Source of the DNA: Candidatus Hydrogenedentota bacterium
GTDB taxonomy: Bacteria > Hydrogenedentota > Hydrogenedentia > Hydrogenedentales > JAEUWI01
Direction of reading: 5' to 3'
Assembly (NCBI GenBank): GCA_016791475.1
Contig: JAEUWI010000037.1
Location: forward strand, 1-64,000
DNA: 64,000 nt
A program made the translations under genes and the position numbers. This document shows, one piece after another, positions 7,112 to 15,376 of this stretch (position 1 is its first letter; each line of letters begins with the position of its first letter). A model generated the notes under the pieces. That model had not been told where the DNA came from. It saw only the letters and a program-made list of their open reading frames with translations, and did not search any database.

Positions 7112-9829
7112 GTGACCGAATCGCGCAGTCCCCGAAAGTTTTCCTTTCCCGCCGCCCTGTTTATCCTTGTGCTGGCGTTTTTCTTTGTCTCCGGCGCCTG
7201 CGGGCTGCTCTATCAGGTCGTGTGGACCCGCAAGCTGGTGCTGCTCTTCGGCACCACGTCCCATGCCGTGAGCACCGTGCTGAGCATCTTTTTCCTCGGC
7301 CTCGGCGCGGGCAGCGTGTGGGGCGGGAAGCTGGCCGATCGCACATCGCGGCCCCTCTGGTGGTATGGTGTTTTTGAATGCATCATCGGGGCCTGGGCCG
7401 TTTTCTTCATTGTCGCGGTAACCTATGGCGAGGGGTTGGTGGTGGCGCTGCTGAAGGCCTTCCAGTTTTCCCGCGGCATGGGCGTGGGCCTTCGCGGGCT
7501 GCTGGCGCTGGTGCTGCTTTTTGTGCCCGTCACGCTCATGGGCGCGACATTGCCGCTCCTGGCCAAATTTGTTTCACGGGAGGCTCAGGTGCGCGGGATG
7601 CGCGTCGGCGCGCTGTATACCTTAAACACCCTCGGTGCCGTGACGGGCTGTTTCGTGGCGGGTTTCTTCCTCATCGCGAACTTTGGCTACAGCCGCACAA
7701 CGCTGATTGGCGCGGCGGCCAACGTGATCGTGGGTGTGGTGGCGTGGGCGGTATCACGGCGGCGGGAGCGTGGCGTGGACGATACCGCAGGCGAGGCGAA
7801 GACGGTAACGGCAGAGGGGATGTCCGGCGCGAACAAGCTGATTCTGGCGGCGTTCTTTCTCTCCGGCTTCTGCTCGCTGGGTTTGGAGGTGATGTGGACG
7901 CGCCTGCTGGCGATTATTTTCCTGGGCACGACCTACGCCTACACCACCATGCTTACCACCCTGCTCCTCGGCATCGCGCTGGGCAGCGCGGTGGCCTCCG
8001 CCATCGTTGATCGCGTGCGGGTGCCGGCCCTGCTGCTGGGCGGCGCGCTGCTGGCGACCGGTGTGGGCTGCGTGCACATGCTTTCCGTGCTGGCCGCGCT
8101 TCCGGCGCAGGTTCAGGAGCTTCAGGTGCAGAGCGGGGCGCAGTGGGAAGCCGTGGTCTGGGGCAAGTTCTGGTTGTCCTTTAAAGCGCTCTTTGTGCCG
8201 ACTTTCTTCCTCGGCATGACTTTTCCGCTCGTGGTGAAGGCCGTTAGCCGGCAGCGGGAGACGGTCGGACGCGATGTGGGGCGGCTGTACTTCGCCAACA
8301 CCATCGGCGGCGTCCTGGGGTCGCTCGCGGGCGGCTTCCTGGCCATTCCCCTGCTGGGTACGCACAACGGCATTCTGGCCTTCTCGCTCATCCTCGTGGC
8401 AGCGGGTGCGGTGGTGGTGATCGCGCTTGGCGACGTGCGCATGCCCGTGCGTGGCGCGGCTCTTGCGATAGCCACGGCCCTGCTGATGCTGAGCTATGTG
8501 CGGGCGCCGGAAGATGTGAACCGCGCCCTGAATTCGGGGTATGTGCCCGAAGACCACCGCGTGCTGCACTACGATGAAGGCGTGGAGGGTACCGTCGCGG
8601 TGTCCGAGCCGGTGGAAGATTCCTCCGGGACCAACCGCGTGCTGTGGATCAATCGAGTGCAGGCCACGACGTCCATCGAGAAGGGCGTGAAGATGAACCG
8701 GTTGCAGGGCGTGCTGCCCCTGCTTTTTGACCGCGATCCGAAAGACGTGCTTTTCATGTGCTTCGGCTCCGGCATCACCTGCGGCACGCTGGCCTTGTCC
8801 GATTTCGAAAAGATCGATGCGGTGGACATCTCGCCCGAAGTGCTCGCGGCCGCGCCCTATTTTGAAGTGGACAACCTCGGCGTGATTCAGCGTCCCGAAG
8901 TCACTTTTCACGTGGATGACGGGCGCAACTACCTGCTCACGTCGAAAGACAACTATGACGTGATTACCTTCGAGCCCATGCCTCTCGCGGTATCGGGCGT
9001 GTCCACCTTTTACACGGCGGAGTATTACCAGCTCTGCCTGAAGCACCTGAAGCCCGGCGGCATGGTGTCCCAGTGGGTGCCGCTCCACAGCCTGAACCCG
9101 GAAGTGGTGCGCTCCCTCATCAAGACCTTCACCTCCGTGTTTCCCCACTTCACGGCCTGGTTTATCAACGCGGACGTGTTCCTCATCGGCTCCAACGAAC
9201 CGCTGAAGCTCGACGCGGCACGGATCCACGCGCGCCTGGCGAATCCGAAACTGGACAAGGCCCTGAAAGATGTGGGCTTCATGGACGTGGAGTCCGTGAT
9301 CGGCTGTTATCTCATGGACGAGGCGGGCCTGAAGGCCTTCGCCGAAGGCGGCACGGCCATGCACGACGATCTGCCCTGGGCCGAATTCGTCGCGCCAAAG
9401 CTCGTGTATGCGCGCACGCAGCACAAGTCCATGGCGGAGCTGGAGAAGCACATGAGCAGTCCGGCGCCCCTTTTCGTGGAGGGAGCCGATCCCGAATTCC
9501 TCGCGCGGGTGGAGCGGCGGCACCAGGCCCACGTGAGCGACATGAAGGCCGTACAGGAATACTACGGCGGCATGGCCATCGGCGGTACCGTTCTGGACAA
9601 GTTCCTCGCCTCGCTGGCGATCGATCCCAACGACTGGAACGCGAAGTTCTACCTCGGCGAGATCGCCCGGACCCAGGCGGAAGTTTTCCTCGACTGGGAA
9701 GAGTACGATCAGGCCCTGGCCATCCTCGACAAAGTGCTACCGCACCTGCCCGACGATGCGAAGCTGCTCGAATTGAAAGCGGCCCACGAAAAGGCCAAAG
9801 CGGAGAAGGCGGCGGTGGGACCGTCCTGA
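7112..9829 (+). CDS. MFS-like membrane protein fused to spermidine-synthase domain, with TPR-like C-terminus
   Basis: The 905-residue product starts at a GTG 12 bp after the LOG gene. Residues 1 to about 470 hold some 12-14 hydrophobic helices arranged like a transporter repeat, including SGACGLLYQVVWTRKLVLLF and a matching second-half segment SGFCSLGLEVMWTRLL. Residues about 490-720 form a spermidine-synthase-type Rossmann domain: FGSGITCGTLALSD, DAVDISPEVL, FHVDDGRNYL, YDVITFEPMP. The end (about 830-895) looks like helical TPR repeats. Such fused proteins are known in many bacteria but their substrate is not established. They are often labelled spermidine synthase without proof of polyamine synthesis. 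The domain order is clear; the function is inferred from family. Confidence 0.85.
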   Translation: MTESRSPRKFSFPAALFILVLAFFFVSGACGLLYQVVWTRKLVLLFGTTSHAVSTVLSIFFLGLGAGSVWGGKLADRTSRPLWWYGVFECIIGAWAVFFIVAVTYGEGLVVALLKAFQFSRGMGVGLRGLLALVLLFVPVTLMGATLPLLAKFVSREAQVRGMRVGALYTLNTLGAVTGCFVAGFFLIANFGYSRTTLIGAAANVIVGVVAWAVSRRRERGVDDTAGEAKTVTAEGMSGANKLILAAFFLSGFCSLGLEVMWTRLLAIIFLGTTYAYTTMLTTLLLGIALGSAVASAIVDRVRVPALLLGGALLATGVGCVHMLSVLAALPAQVQELQVQSGAQWEAVVWGKFWLSFKALFVPTFFLGMTFPLVVKAVSRQRETVGRDVGRLYFANTIGGVLGSLAGGFLAIPLLGTHNGILAFSLILVAAGAVVVIALGDVRMPVRGAALAIATALLMLSYVRAPEDVNRALNSGYVPEDHRVLHYDEGVEGTVAVSEPVEDSSGTNRVLWINRVQATTSIEKGVKMNRLQGVLPLLFDRDPKDVLFMCFGSGITCGTLALSDFEKIDAVDISPEVLAAAPYFEVDNLGVIQRPEVTFHVDDGRNYLLTSKDNYDVITFEPMPLAVSGVSTFYTAEYYQLCLKHLKPGGMVSQWVPLHSLNPEVVRSLIKTFTSVFPHFTAWFINADVFLIGSNEPLKLDAARIHARLANPKLDKALKDVGFMDVESVIGCYLMDEAGLKAFAEGGTAMHDDLPWAEFVAPKLVYARTQHKSMAELEKHMSSPAPLFVEGADPEFLARVERRHQAHVSDMKAVQEYYGGMAIGGTVLDKFLASLAIDPNDWNAKFYLGEIARTQAEVFLDWEEYDQALAILDKVLPHLPDDAKLLELKAAHEKAKAEKAAVGPS

Positions 9830-9837
9830 TGCGACCA

Positions 9838-9846
9838 TGCTATAAT
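9838..9846 (+). promoter_or_regulatory. Extended -10 promoter of AlbA_2-ParA operon
   Basis: TGC followed by a perfect TATAAT (9841-9846) forms an extended -10 element, about 75 bp before the first gene of the pair. No good -35 is seen, which extended -10 promoters tolerate. Confidence 0.55.
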
Positions 9847-9919
9847 CCCGCAAACAAGAAGCAGCACGCAACGTTAAGACATTACCTTCAGGTGCTGTGT
9901 TCAATAGCGAGGGTTGGCA

Positions 9920-11113
9920 TTGATCAATGAAACGGAACTGAGAGTTCTCCTGGCTGACTTGGAGTCAGATCGAATTGAGCGCACCACGTCCACCAACGAC
10001 ACGGAGAAATTTCGTGAGGCGATTTGCGCCTTCGCGAACGACATGGCGGCGCACGGTCAACCGGGATACCTGATCATCGGTGCGCGCGACAACGACGGGG
10101 CCATTATCGGGGCGCAAGTGACCGACGAACTTCTTAAGAAATTGTCCGACTATGCCGATTCCGGCCAGATCGTGCCGCTTCCCACAGTTTTTGTGGCAAA
10201 AATGACCCTGCTCGAAGGAGACCTTGCCGTCGTCGAAGTGCTGCCCTCCGATATGCCTCCCGTGCGTTACCGGGGAAGAGTCTGTATTCGGCGTGGCCCA
10301 CGAAAGGCCATCGCAAATGAGCAGGAAGAGCGAATTCTCACCGAGCGGCGCGCCCATCACGCGCGCACCTTCGATTTGAGACCCTGCAAAGGCTGTGGTC
10401 GCGATGAGTTGGCCTTGGACTTGTTCCAGCTTACGTATCGCAACGCTGCGATAGCCCCAGAGATAATCGCCGAGAATCACCGCGACATGTTTCAGCAAAT
10501 GGCGTCGCTGGGAATGTGGTCATTACCCGAGAGCTGCGCCACGAATGCCGGTGCGCTGCTCTTCGCTCTCGATCCGCTCAACTGGTTTCCGGGAGCGGCG
10601 ATTCAATATGTGCGATACGATGGCGATTCCCTTGCTTCGGAGGTGGTGGATGAACGGCGATTCGAGGGTGATTTGATCACGGTACTTCGCGAGGTGGACG
10701 GATTCCTGAAAACATTGTTTCCCAGCTTTCCGAAAACCACCACGCCCCTGAAGGAGGTGGATCGGACGCCATATCCCGTGGCGGCCATTCGTGAATTACT
10801 CATGAACGGCGTCATGCATCGGGACTACGAATCCAACGCGGCCATTCGATTCTATTGGTTTTCCGGGCGAATCGAAATTCAGAATCCCGGCGGGCTCTAC
10901 GGGAGTGTAACAGCCGCGACTTTTCCGGACCAGAATGACTATCGAAATCCAAAGATAGCCGAAGCGATGAAAACACTCGGCTATGTCAACCGCTTCGGGA
11001 TGGGAATAGCCCGGGCGCAGCGCGCGCTTGCGGAAAATGGCAACCCCCCGGCCGAATTCAACGTCAGCCAACCCAACTACTTCCTGGCGACGCTTAAGGC
11101 GAACACGCCGTGA
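9920..11113 (+). CDS. AlbA_2 (Schlafen-like) domain protein with RecG-C/HATPase-like C-terminus
   Basis: The 397-residue product begins with an AlbA_2-type putative nucleic-acid-binding domain (about residues 8-125): LESDRIERTTS, EAICAFANDMA, GYLIIGARDNDG. A CxxC pair (PCKGCGRDE) sits near 155. The C-terminal part has the pattern found in ATP-binding proteins of this family: AIRELLMNGVMHRDY near 290, then IEIQNPGGLYG and GMGIARAQRAL. The TTG at 9920 is favoured over 9914 by its distance from GCGAGGG. The stop codon overlaps the GTG of the next gene in a GTGA junction, so the two proteins are translationally coupled. Such proteins occur as regulators and in defence-like islands; the cellular role here is unknown. 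Confidence 0.8.
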   Translation: MINETELRVLLADLESDRIERTTSTNDTEKFREAICAFANDMAAHGQPGYLIIGARDNDGAIIGAQVTDELLKKLSDYADSGQIVPLPTVFVAKMTLLEGDLAVVEVLPSDMPPVRYRGRVCIRRGPRKAIANEQEERILTERRAHHARTFDLRPCKGCGRDELALDLFQLTYRNAAIAPEIIAENHRDMFQQMASLGMWSLPESCATNAGALLFALDPLNWFPGAAIQYVRYDGDSLASEVVDERRFEGDLITVLREVDGFLKTLFPSFPKTTTPLKEVDRTPYPVAAIRELLMNGVMHRDYESNAAIRFYWFSGRIEIQNPGGLYGSVTAATFPDQNDYRNPKIAEAMKTLGYVNRFGMGIARAQRALAENGNPPAEFNVSQPNYFLATLKANTP

Positions 11114-12111
11114 AGACCATTGCCTTCTTTAACAACAAGGGCGGTGTTGGCAAGACCACTCTGGTCTATCATGTCGCCCACATGTGCGCGGAGCTCGGCC
11201 ACCGCGTGCTCGCGGTCGATCTGGATCCCCAGGCGAACTTGACCGCCATGTTTCTGCAAGAGTCCGTGCTGGAGCAGATCTGGCCGGAGGAGGGCGAGAA
11301 CCGGAGTATTCTGACGTGTATCCAGCCAATCATTCAGGGGTTGGGCGACATCATCCCCGCACCGTTACAGGAGGTATCGCCGAGAATACGTTTGATTCCC
11401 GGCGACCTCGGGCTCGCGAGATTCGAGGATCGGCTCTCCGACCATTGGTCGAAGTGCATGAGTGGCGATCCCGCCGCTTTTCGCGTAGAGACCGCCTTTC
11501 ACCGCATCATGCGGGAAAGCGCCATTGCGTTTGACGCGGACATTGTCCTGGTGGACGTGGGCCCCAATCTAGGCGCTATCAATCGCGCCGCGCTACTAGC
11601 GACGGACCACGTAATCATGCCGCTGGCACCCGGTCTGTTTTCACTCCAGGGCCTGCGCAACTTGGGCCCGACCCTTTTCGAGTGGCGCAAGAGTTGGGGG
11701 CAGCGGGTAGCGGAAGCGCCAGAGGCACTCAATAAGGATGCAAGCTTCTCTATGCCGTCGGGCACGATGGAACCCGCTGGCTATATCGTGATGCAGCATG
11801 TTGAGCGGAGAAGTCGTCCGGTCAAGGCATTCCAGAAATGGGTGACTCGAATTCCCGAGACCTATGGCACCCATGTGCTGCGGAAAAACACGGCAAGTTT
11901 GTTAGCGGAACAAGATCCCAATTGCATCGGCTTTATCAAGAACTACCAGAGTCTTATGCCACTTGCGGAGGATGCCCGAAAGCCAGTGTTCCGCCTGACG
12001 CCTGCAGACGGCGCGATTGGTGCCCACGCGGAGGCCGTGAGCCGTTGCTATTTGGATTTTGGGAAGCTGACCAAAGAAATTCTGAGGCGGACCCTGACGG
12101 GACCATCCTGA
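11110..12111 (+). CDS. ParA/Soj-family ATPase
   Basis: The 333-residue product has a deviant Walker A motif NNKGGVGKTT (residues 7-16), LAVDLDPQANLT shortly after, and a Walker B-type segment DADIVLVDVGPNLG near 140-155. These place it in the ParA/MinD group of P-loop ATPases, and it is larger than a minimal ParA. No parB or centromere-like repeat follows, so plasmid or chromosome segregation is not supported by context. The GTG start overlaps the stop of the AlbA_2 gene by four bases, which ties its work to that protein. ParA-like ATPases paired with nucleic-acid-binding effectors occur in some plasmid-maintenance and defence modules; that reading is inference. Confidence 0.85.
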   Translation: MKTIAFFNNKGGVGKTTLVYHVAHMCAELGHRVLAVDLDPQANLTAMFLQESVLEQIWPEEGENRSILTCIQPIIQGLGDIIPAPLQEVSPRIRLIPGDLGLARFEDRLSDHWSKCMSGDPAAFRVETAFHRIMRESAIAFDADIVLVDVGPNLGAINRAALLATDHVIMPLAPGLFSLQGLRNLGPTLFEWRKSWGQRVAEAPEALNKDASFSMPSGTMEPAGYIVMQHVERRSRPVKAFQKWVTRIPETYGTHVLRKNTASLLAEQDPNCIGFIKNYQSLMPLAEDARKPVFRLTPADGAIGAHAEAVSRCYLDFGKLTKEILRRTLTGPS

Positions 12112-12333
12112 ACGCAGGGGCCAGTTGATGATGGCAAGGGTCGTTGCATGCTGATATTTGCTACGGTGGGAGCGGCCTGCCTGGCATTCGGGACCGTCCA
12201 GTATTCTTAAAGCGGGGGACGGTCCCGCACGCGCAGGGGCCTTGGCTCGGTTGGGCGGGCGAGTACGTGCGAGGGTGGTGTTTGCGGGTTGGGGTGGCCT
12301 TGCGCGCAGGACGGTCCCCTCCGTGGCGAACGA
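12112..12333. repeat. Intergenic stretch with GGGGACGGTCCCG palindromes
   Basis: GGGGGACGGTCCCGCACGCGCAG (about 12205-12227) and GGACGGTCCCC (about 12308-12318) repeat the motif seen near 2184 and 2281. The stretch separates the convergent parA-like gene and coaD. I see no gene or T-rich terminator in it. Confidence 0.55.
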
Positions 12334-12831
12334 TTACTTCCCGGCGATCTCTCTCAATTTTTCGTGGAGGCGTTTTTCTACGGCGGGGCTGACGAAGTGG
12401 CTGAGGGATCCGCCGAAGGCGGCGATTTCTTTTACGAGGCGGCTGCTGAGGAAGAGGTAGGGCTCGCTGGGCATGAGGTTGACGGTGTCGATTTCGGGGG
12501 CGAGCTTGTGGTTGTTGATGGCCATGGTGAGCTCGAATTCGAAGTCGGAGACGACACGCAGGCCGCGGATGAGGGCGACGGCCGCTTTTTGTTTGGCGAA
12601 GTTGACGGTGAGGTCGCAGAAGTGATCGACGGAGACGCGCGGCACGTCGGCGAGCATTTCGCGGAGCATTTCCATGCGCTCCTCGGTGGAGAAGAGACCC
12701 GATTTGGCGCTGTTGACGGCGACGGCGACGATCACGTGGTCGAAGATTTTCACGGCGCGATTGATCAGGTCGAGGTGGCCGAGGGTGGGGGGATCGAAGC
12801 TGCCGGGGTAGATGGCAATCCGTTCAGACAT
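12334..12831 (-). CDS. coaD: Phosphopantetheine adenylyltransferase
   Basis: CoaD transfers AMP from ATP to 4'-phosphopantetheine, giving dephospho-CoA in the penultimate step of coenzyme A synthesis in the cytoplasm. The 165-residue protein is full length and has the nucleotidyltransferase signature near its start (YPGSFDPPTLGHLDLI, with TLGH as the HxGH-like motif), ALIRGLRVVSDFEFE in the middle, and LSSRLVKEIAAFGG near residue 130-143, which corresponds to the ISSTxVRE motif. Its ATG lies inside the end of larC: the two genes overlap by 8 bp, so coaD is probably translated by coupling to larC. Confidence 0.97.
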   Translation of the reverse strand: MSERIAIYPGSFDPPTLGHLDLINRAVKIFDHVIVAVAVNSAKSGLFSTEERMEMLREMLADVPRVSVDHFCDLTVNFAKQKAAVALIRGLRVVSDFEFELTMAINNHKLAPEIDTVNLMPSEPYLFLSSRLVKEIAAFGGSLSHFVSPAVEKRLHEKLREIAGK

Positions 12832-14263
12832 CGGCGAACTCTCCCTTGATGGCGGCCGCGAGCGCGGCCTCGTAAACTCTGCGTACGGGAATCTGGGCGG
12901 CGTTGGCGACGCTCAGGCAATCTTCGTATTCGGGCGCGGTGGTGAGGGCGCTCTCCCCGCGCGCGCCTATCTTAACACGTACGGGACCCCAGGGGGTGGA
13001 AACGGATTTCCACGCGCGGTTGAGGATGAAGCGCTGCTCGGTGCGGGTGCGCACGCCGAGGGTGGTGGAGTGGGCGAAGATCAGCTCGCAGAGGGCCTGG
13101 GCCCTGTCTTCCGCCGCCAGGACGGTGATCACGTGGGCCGGGCGACCTTTTTTGCCGATGACGGGCGTGAGGAAGGCATCGAGCGCGCCGCCGTCCATCA
13201 GCGCGGCCACGAGGGGCGCCAGGAGTTCGCCGGACATATCGTCGAGGTTCGCTTCGAGTATCTGGATGGTGTCGCGGCCCGAATCCGCGCCGCTTTCGCC
13301 AATGGTGATGCGGAGGACGTTGGCGCGGTCGGGCAGGTTCTTCGTGCCGCTGCCGTAGCCGATGGCCAGGGTGCGCATGAGGGGCGCGGGGCCGAATTCG
13401 GTGACGCGGTGGCGGATGATAGCCGCGCCGGTGGGGGTGACCAGTTCGCCGTCGACCGCGCCGCCGTAGGTGGGGATGCCCTGGAGCAGACGGGCCGTGG
13501 CGGGCGCGGGTACAGGCATGATGCCGTGGTCGCACTTGACGGTGCCGCTGCCCACGTGGAGGGGCGAGCAGGCGAAGCGCTCGATGCCCAGGAGGTGAAA
13601 GCCGATCTGGGAGGCGACGATATCGACGATGGAATCCACTGCGCCGACTTCGTGGAAGTGGACCTTGTCGATGGTGGTGCCGTGGACGGAGGCCTCCGCT
13701 TCGCCCAGGGCAAGGAAGGTGGCGTTGGCGGCGTCCTTCACGGCCTGGGGCAGGCTGCTGCCCGTGATGAGCTTCTCGATGTCGGCCAGATTGCGGTGGG
13801 GGTGGTGATGGTGACCGTGACCGTGATCATGGGTGTGCGAATGAGAATGGCTGTGGCCGTGATCATGAGAGTGGCCATGGTCATGACCATGACCATGGTC
13901 GTGATGATGATGGTGGTGATCGTGTCCATGCTCGTGGTCGTGATCGTGGTGATGATGGTGACCCGGCGTCAGTACGTGTTTGTGCTGGTGGGTCTGGACG
14001 GGCGTGAAGCGCGGGGTGGCGATATGATCATGATCGTGCGCGTGATGGTGGTGGTGATCCGGCGCCCCGTGATCGTGCACGCGGAACTGGGTGGCGTGGA
14101 CGCCGTTCTTGAGCACTTTCTCGGCGGAGACGGTGTAGCCTTCGACGCCCAGGGAGTGTAGGCCCTCTTTGATGGCGTCGAAATCAGCGCCCGCATCGAT
14201 GAGGGCGCCCACGGTCATGTCGCCGCTGATGCCGCTGAAGCAGTCGAAGTAACAGGTTTTCAT
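12824..14263 (-). CDS. larC: LarC, nickel insertion protein for the nickel-pincer cofactor
   Basis: LarC inserts nickel into the pyridinium bis-thiocarboxylate nucleotide to finish the nickel-pincer cofactor of lactate racemase and related enzymes. The ATG at 14263 gives the standard start [16 protein letters not shown]. Residues about 60-155 form a very long histidine-rich insert with more than 40 His in His/Asp/Gly runs, a likely Ni store. The C-terminal domain (ANLDDMSGELL, then DAFLTPVIGKKGRPA) is in the same frame. No frameshift is therefore needed, unlike in Lactobacillus plantarum, where LarC is made through a programmed frameshift. larB lies upstream on the same strand; larE and larA are not in the window. 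Confidence 0.95.
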   Translation of the reverse strand: MKTCYFDCFSGISGDMTVGALIDAGADFDAIKEGLHSLGVEGYTVSAEKVLKNGVHATQFRVHDHGAPDHHHHHAHDHDHIATPRFTPVQTHQHKHVLTPGHHHHHDHDHEHGHDHHHHHHDHGHGHDHGHSHDHGHSHSHSHTHDHGHGHHHHPHRNLADIEKLITGSSLPQAVKDAANATFLALGEAEASVHGTTIDKVHFHEVGAVDSIVDIVASQIGFHLLGIERFACSPLHVGSGTVKCDHGIMPVPAPATARLLQGIPTYGGAVDGELVTPTGAAIIRHRVTEFGPAPLMRTLAIGYGSGTKNLPDRANVLRITIGESGADSGRDTIQILEANLDDMSGELLAPLVAALMDGGALDAFLTPVIGKKGRPAHVITVLAAEDRAQALCELIFAHSTTLGVRTRTEQRFILNRAWKSVSTPWGPVRVKIGARGESALTTAPEYEDCLSVANAAQIPVRRVYEAALAAAIKGEFADV

Positions 14264-14443
14264 GGGGTGCATCCGGGAGGCTGGGCCTCGTGGTTTATTG
14301 GACTTTGGTTCCAACGTATTTGTAACGATTTAGCATTCTTTAGTACTCGGAATACGTCAAGTCATAGCACGGTGTGCGACATAAGCCCTTGCGGGAAATC
14401 ACCGGAAATGACTCGGCAATATCCACCCTATTTCGCGGGCCAG

Positions 14444-14591
14444 GGTGGGTTAGGCGTCCCGCCTGACCATCGCGCCTGGATCGCTATTGGGCCGTTTGCA
14501 TGATCGAGATACCACTCATATTTGTCATAGTTGTATTCAGTCGCTCTCGTTGAACCGCGTCGTATTGGTCAGGCGGGACGCCTAACCCACC
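14444..14591. repeat. 25-bp perfect inverted repeat (first copy; second at 14987-15134)
   Basis: GGTGGGTTAGGCGTCCCGCC (continuing TGACC, 14444-14468) is mirrored exactly at 14567-14591, with 98 bp between the arms. The same pair recurs at 14987-15011 and 15110-15134 in the duplicate. The arms and the AT-richer centre look like a small non-coding mobile element or structured RNA; no transposase is present. Confidence 0.85.
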
Positions 14592-14602
14592 TTGGCGCGC
14601 TT

Positions 14603-14806
14603 TCATATCTCCAATGTATATTGCGAATGCGGGATGCACATGGCTACAGAATTGCGTACCTTTCCGCGTGAGAGGTGGCGATAGTAGCGGGATTTTGTGG
14701 GGCGTGTATCTTTGATGACGTCGAAATCGGCGCCCGCATCGATGAGGGCACCCACGGTCATGTCGCCGCTGATGCCGCTGAAGCAGTCGAAGTAACAGGT
14801 TTTCAT
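14603..14806 (-). pseudogene. Truncated duplicate of the larC 5' end
   Basis: The second copy of the duplication reproduces the larC start codon and about 32 codons ([16 protein letters not shown] onward to DFDVIK). It then runs into unrelated sequence and stops after 67 codons. If translated it would yield a short LarC N-terminal peptide. It is best read as a duplication by-product. Confidence 0.8.
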
Positions 14807-15376
14807 GGGGTGCATCCGGGAGGCTGGGCCTCGTGGGTTATTGGACTTTGGTTCCAACGTATTTGTAACGATTTGGCGGTCTTTAGTACTCGGAATACGT
14901 CAAGTCACAACACGGTGTGCGACATAAGCCCTTGCGGGAAATCACCGGAAATGACTCGGCAATACCCACCCTATTTCGCGGGCCAGGGTGGGTTAGGCGT
15001 CCCGCCTGACCATCGCGCCTGGATCGCTATTGGGCCGTTTGTATGATCGAGATACCATTTATATTTGTCATAGTTGTATTCAGTCGCTCTCGTTGAACCG
15101 CGTCGTATTGGTCAGGCGGGACGCCTAACCCACCTTGGCGCGCGTTCATATCTCCAATGGATATTGCGAATGCGGGATACACATGGCTACAGAATTGCGT
15201 ACCTTCCCGCGTGAGAGGTGGCGATAGTAGCGGGATTTTGTGGCGCGTGTGTTTTTGATGGACCGATTCCTTATGGGCACTGTCCTCCCGCGGCAGATCT
15301 TCGACTCCCGATTGGCTGGGCGTCGCTGTTGCTATACCAGCGTCGTGGTCCAATCGGCCGCAGTCGCTATCGGAAT

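Larger units (their letters stand above)
14168..15253. repeat. Tandem duplication of 543 bp between larB and larC
   Basis: Copy one (14168-14710) and copy two (14711-15253) align without gaps and differ at roughly 20 positions by eye. The 7-bp word TTTGATG occurs at both junctions and again right after the second copy (14168, 14711, 15254), which fits slippage or recombination at microhomology. Copy one includes the first ~95 bases of larC plus ~447 bases of upstream DNA, so copy two carries a stranded larC start. The duplication nearly doubles the larB-larC gap to 1.1 kb. Confidence 0.95.

Noticed and set aside
12812-14161. 449-codon plus-strand frame opposite larC with Val/Met-rich stretch
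   Set aside because: The hydrophobic-looking run is the antisense of the His-rich codons of larC.
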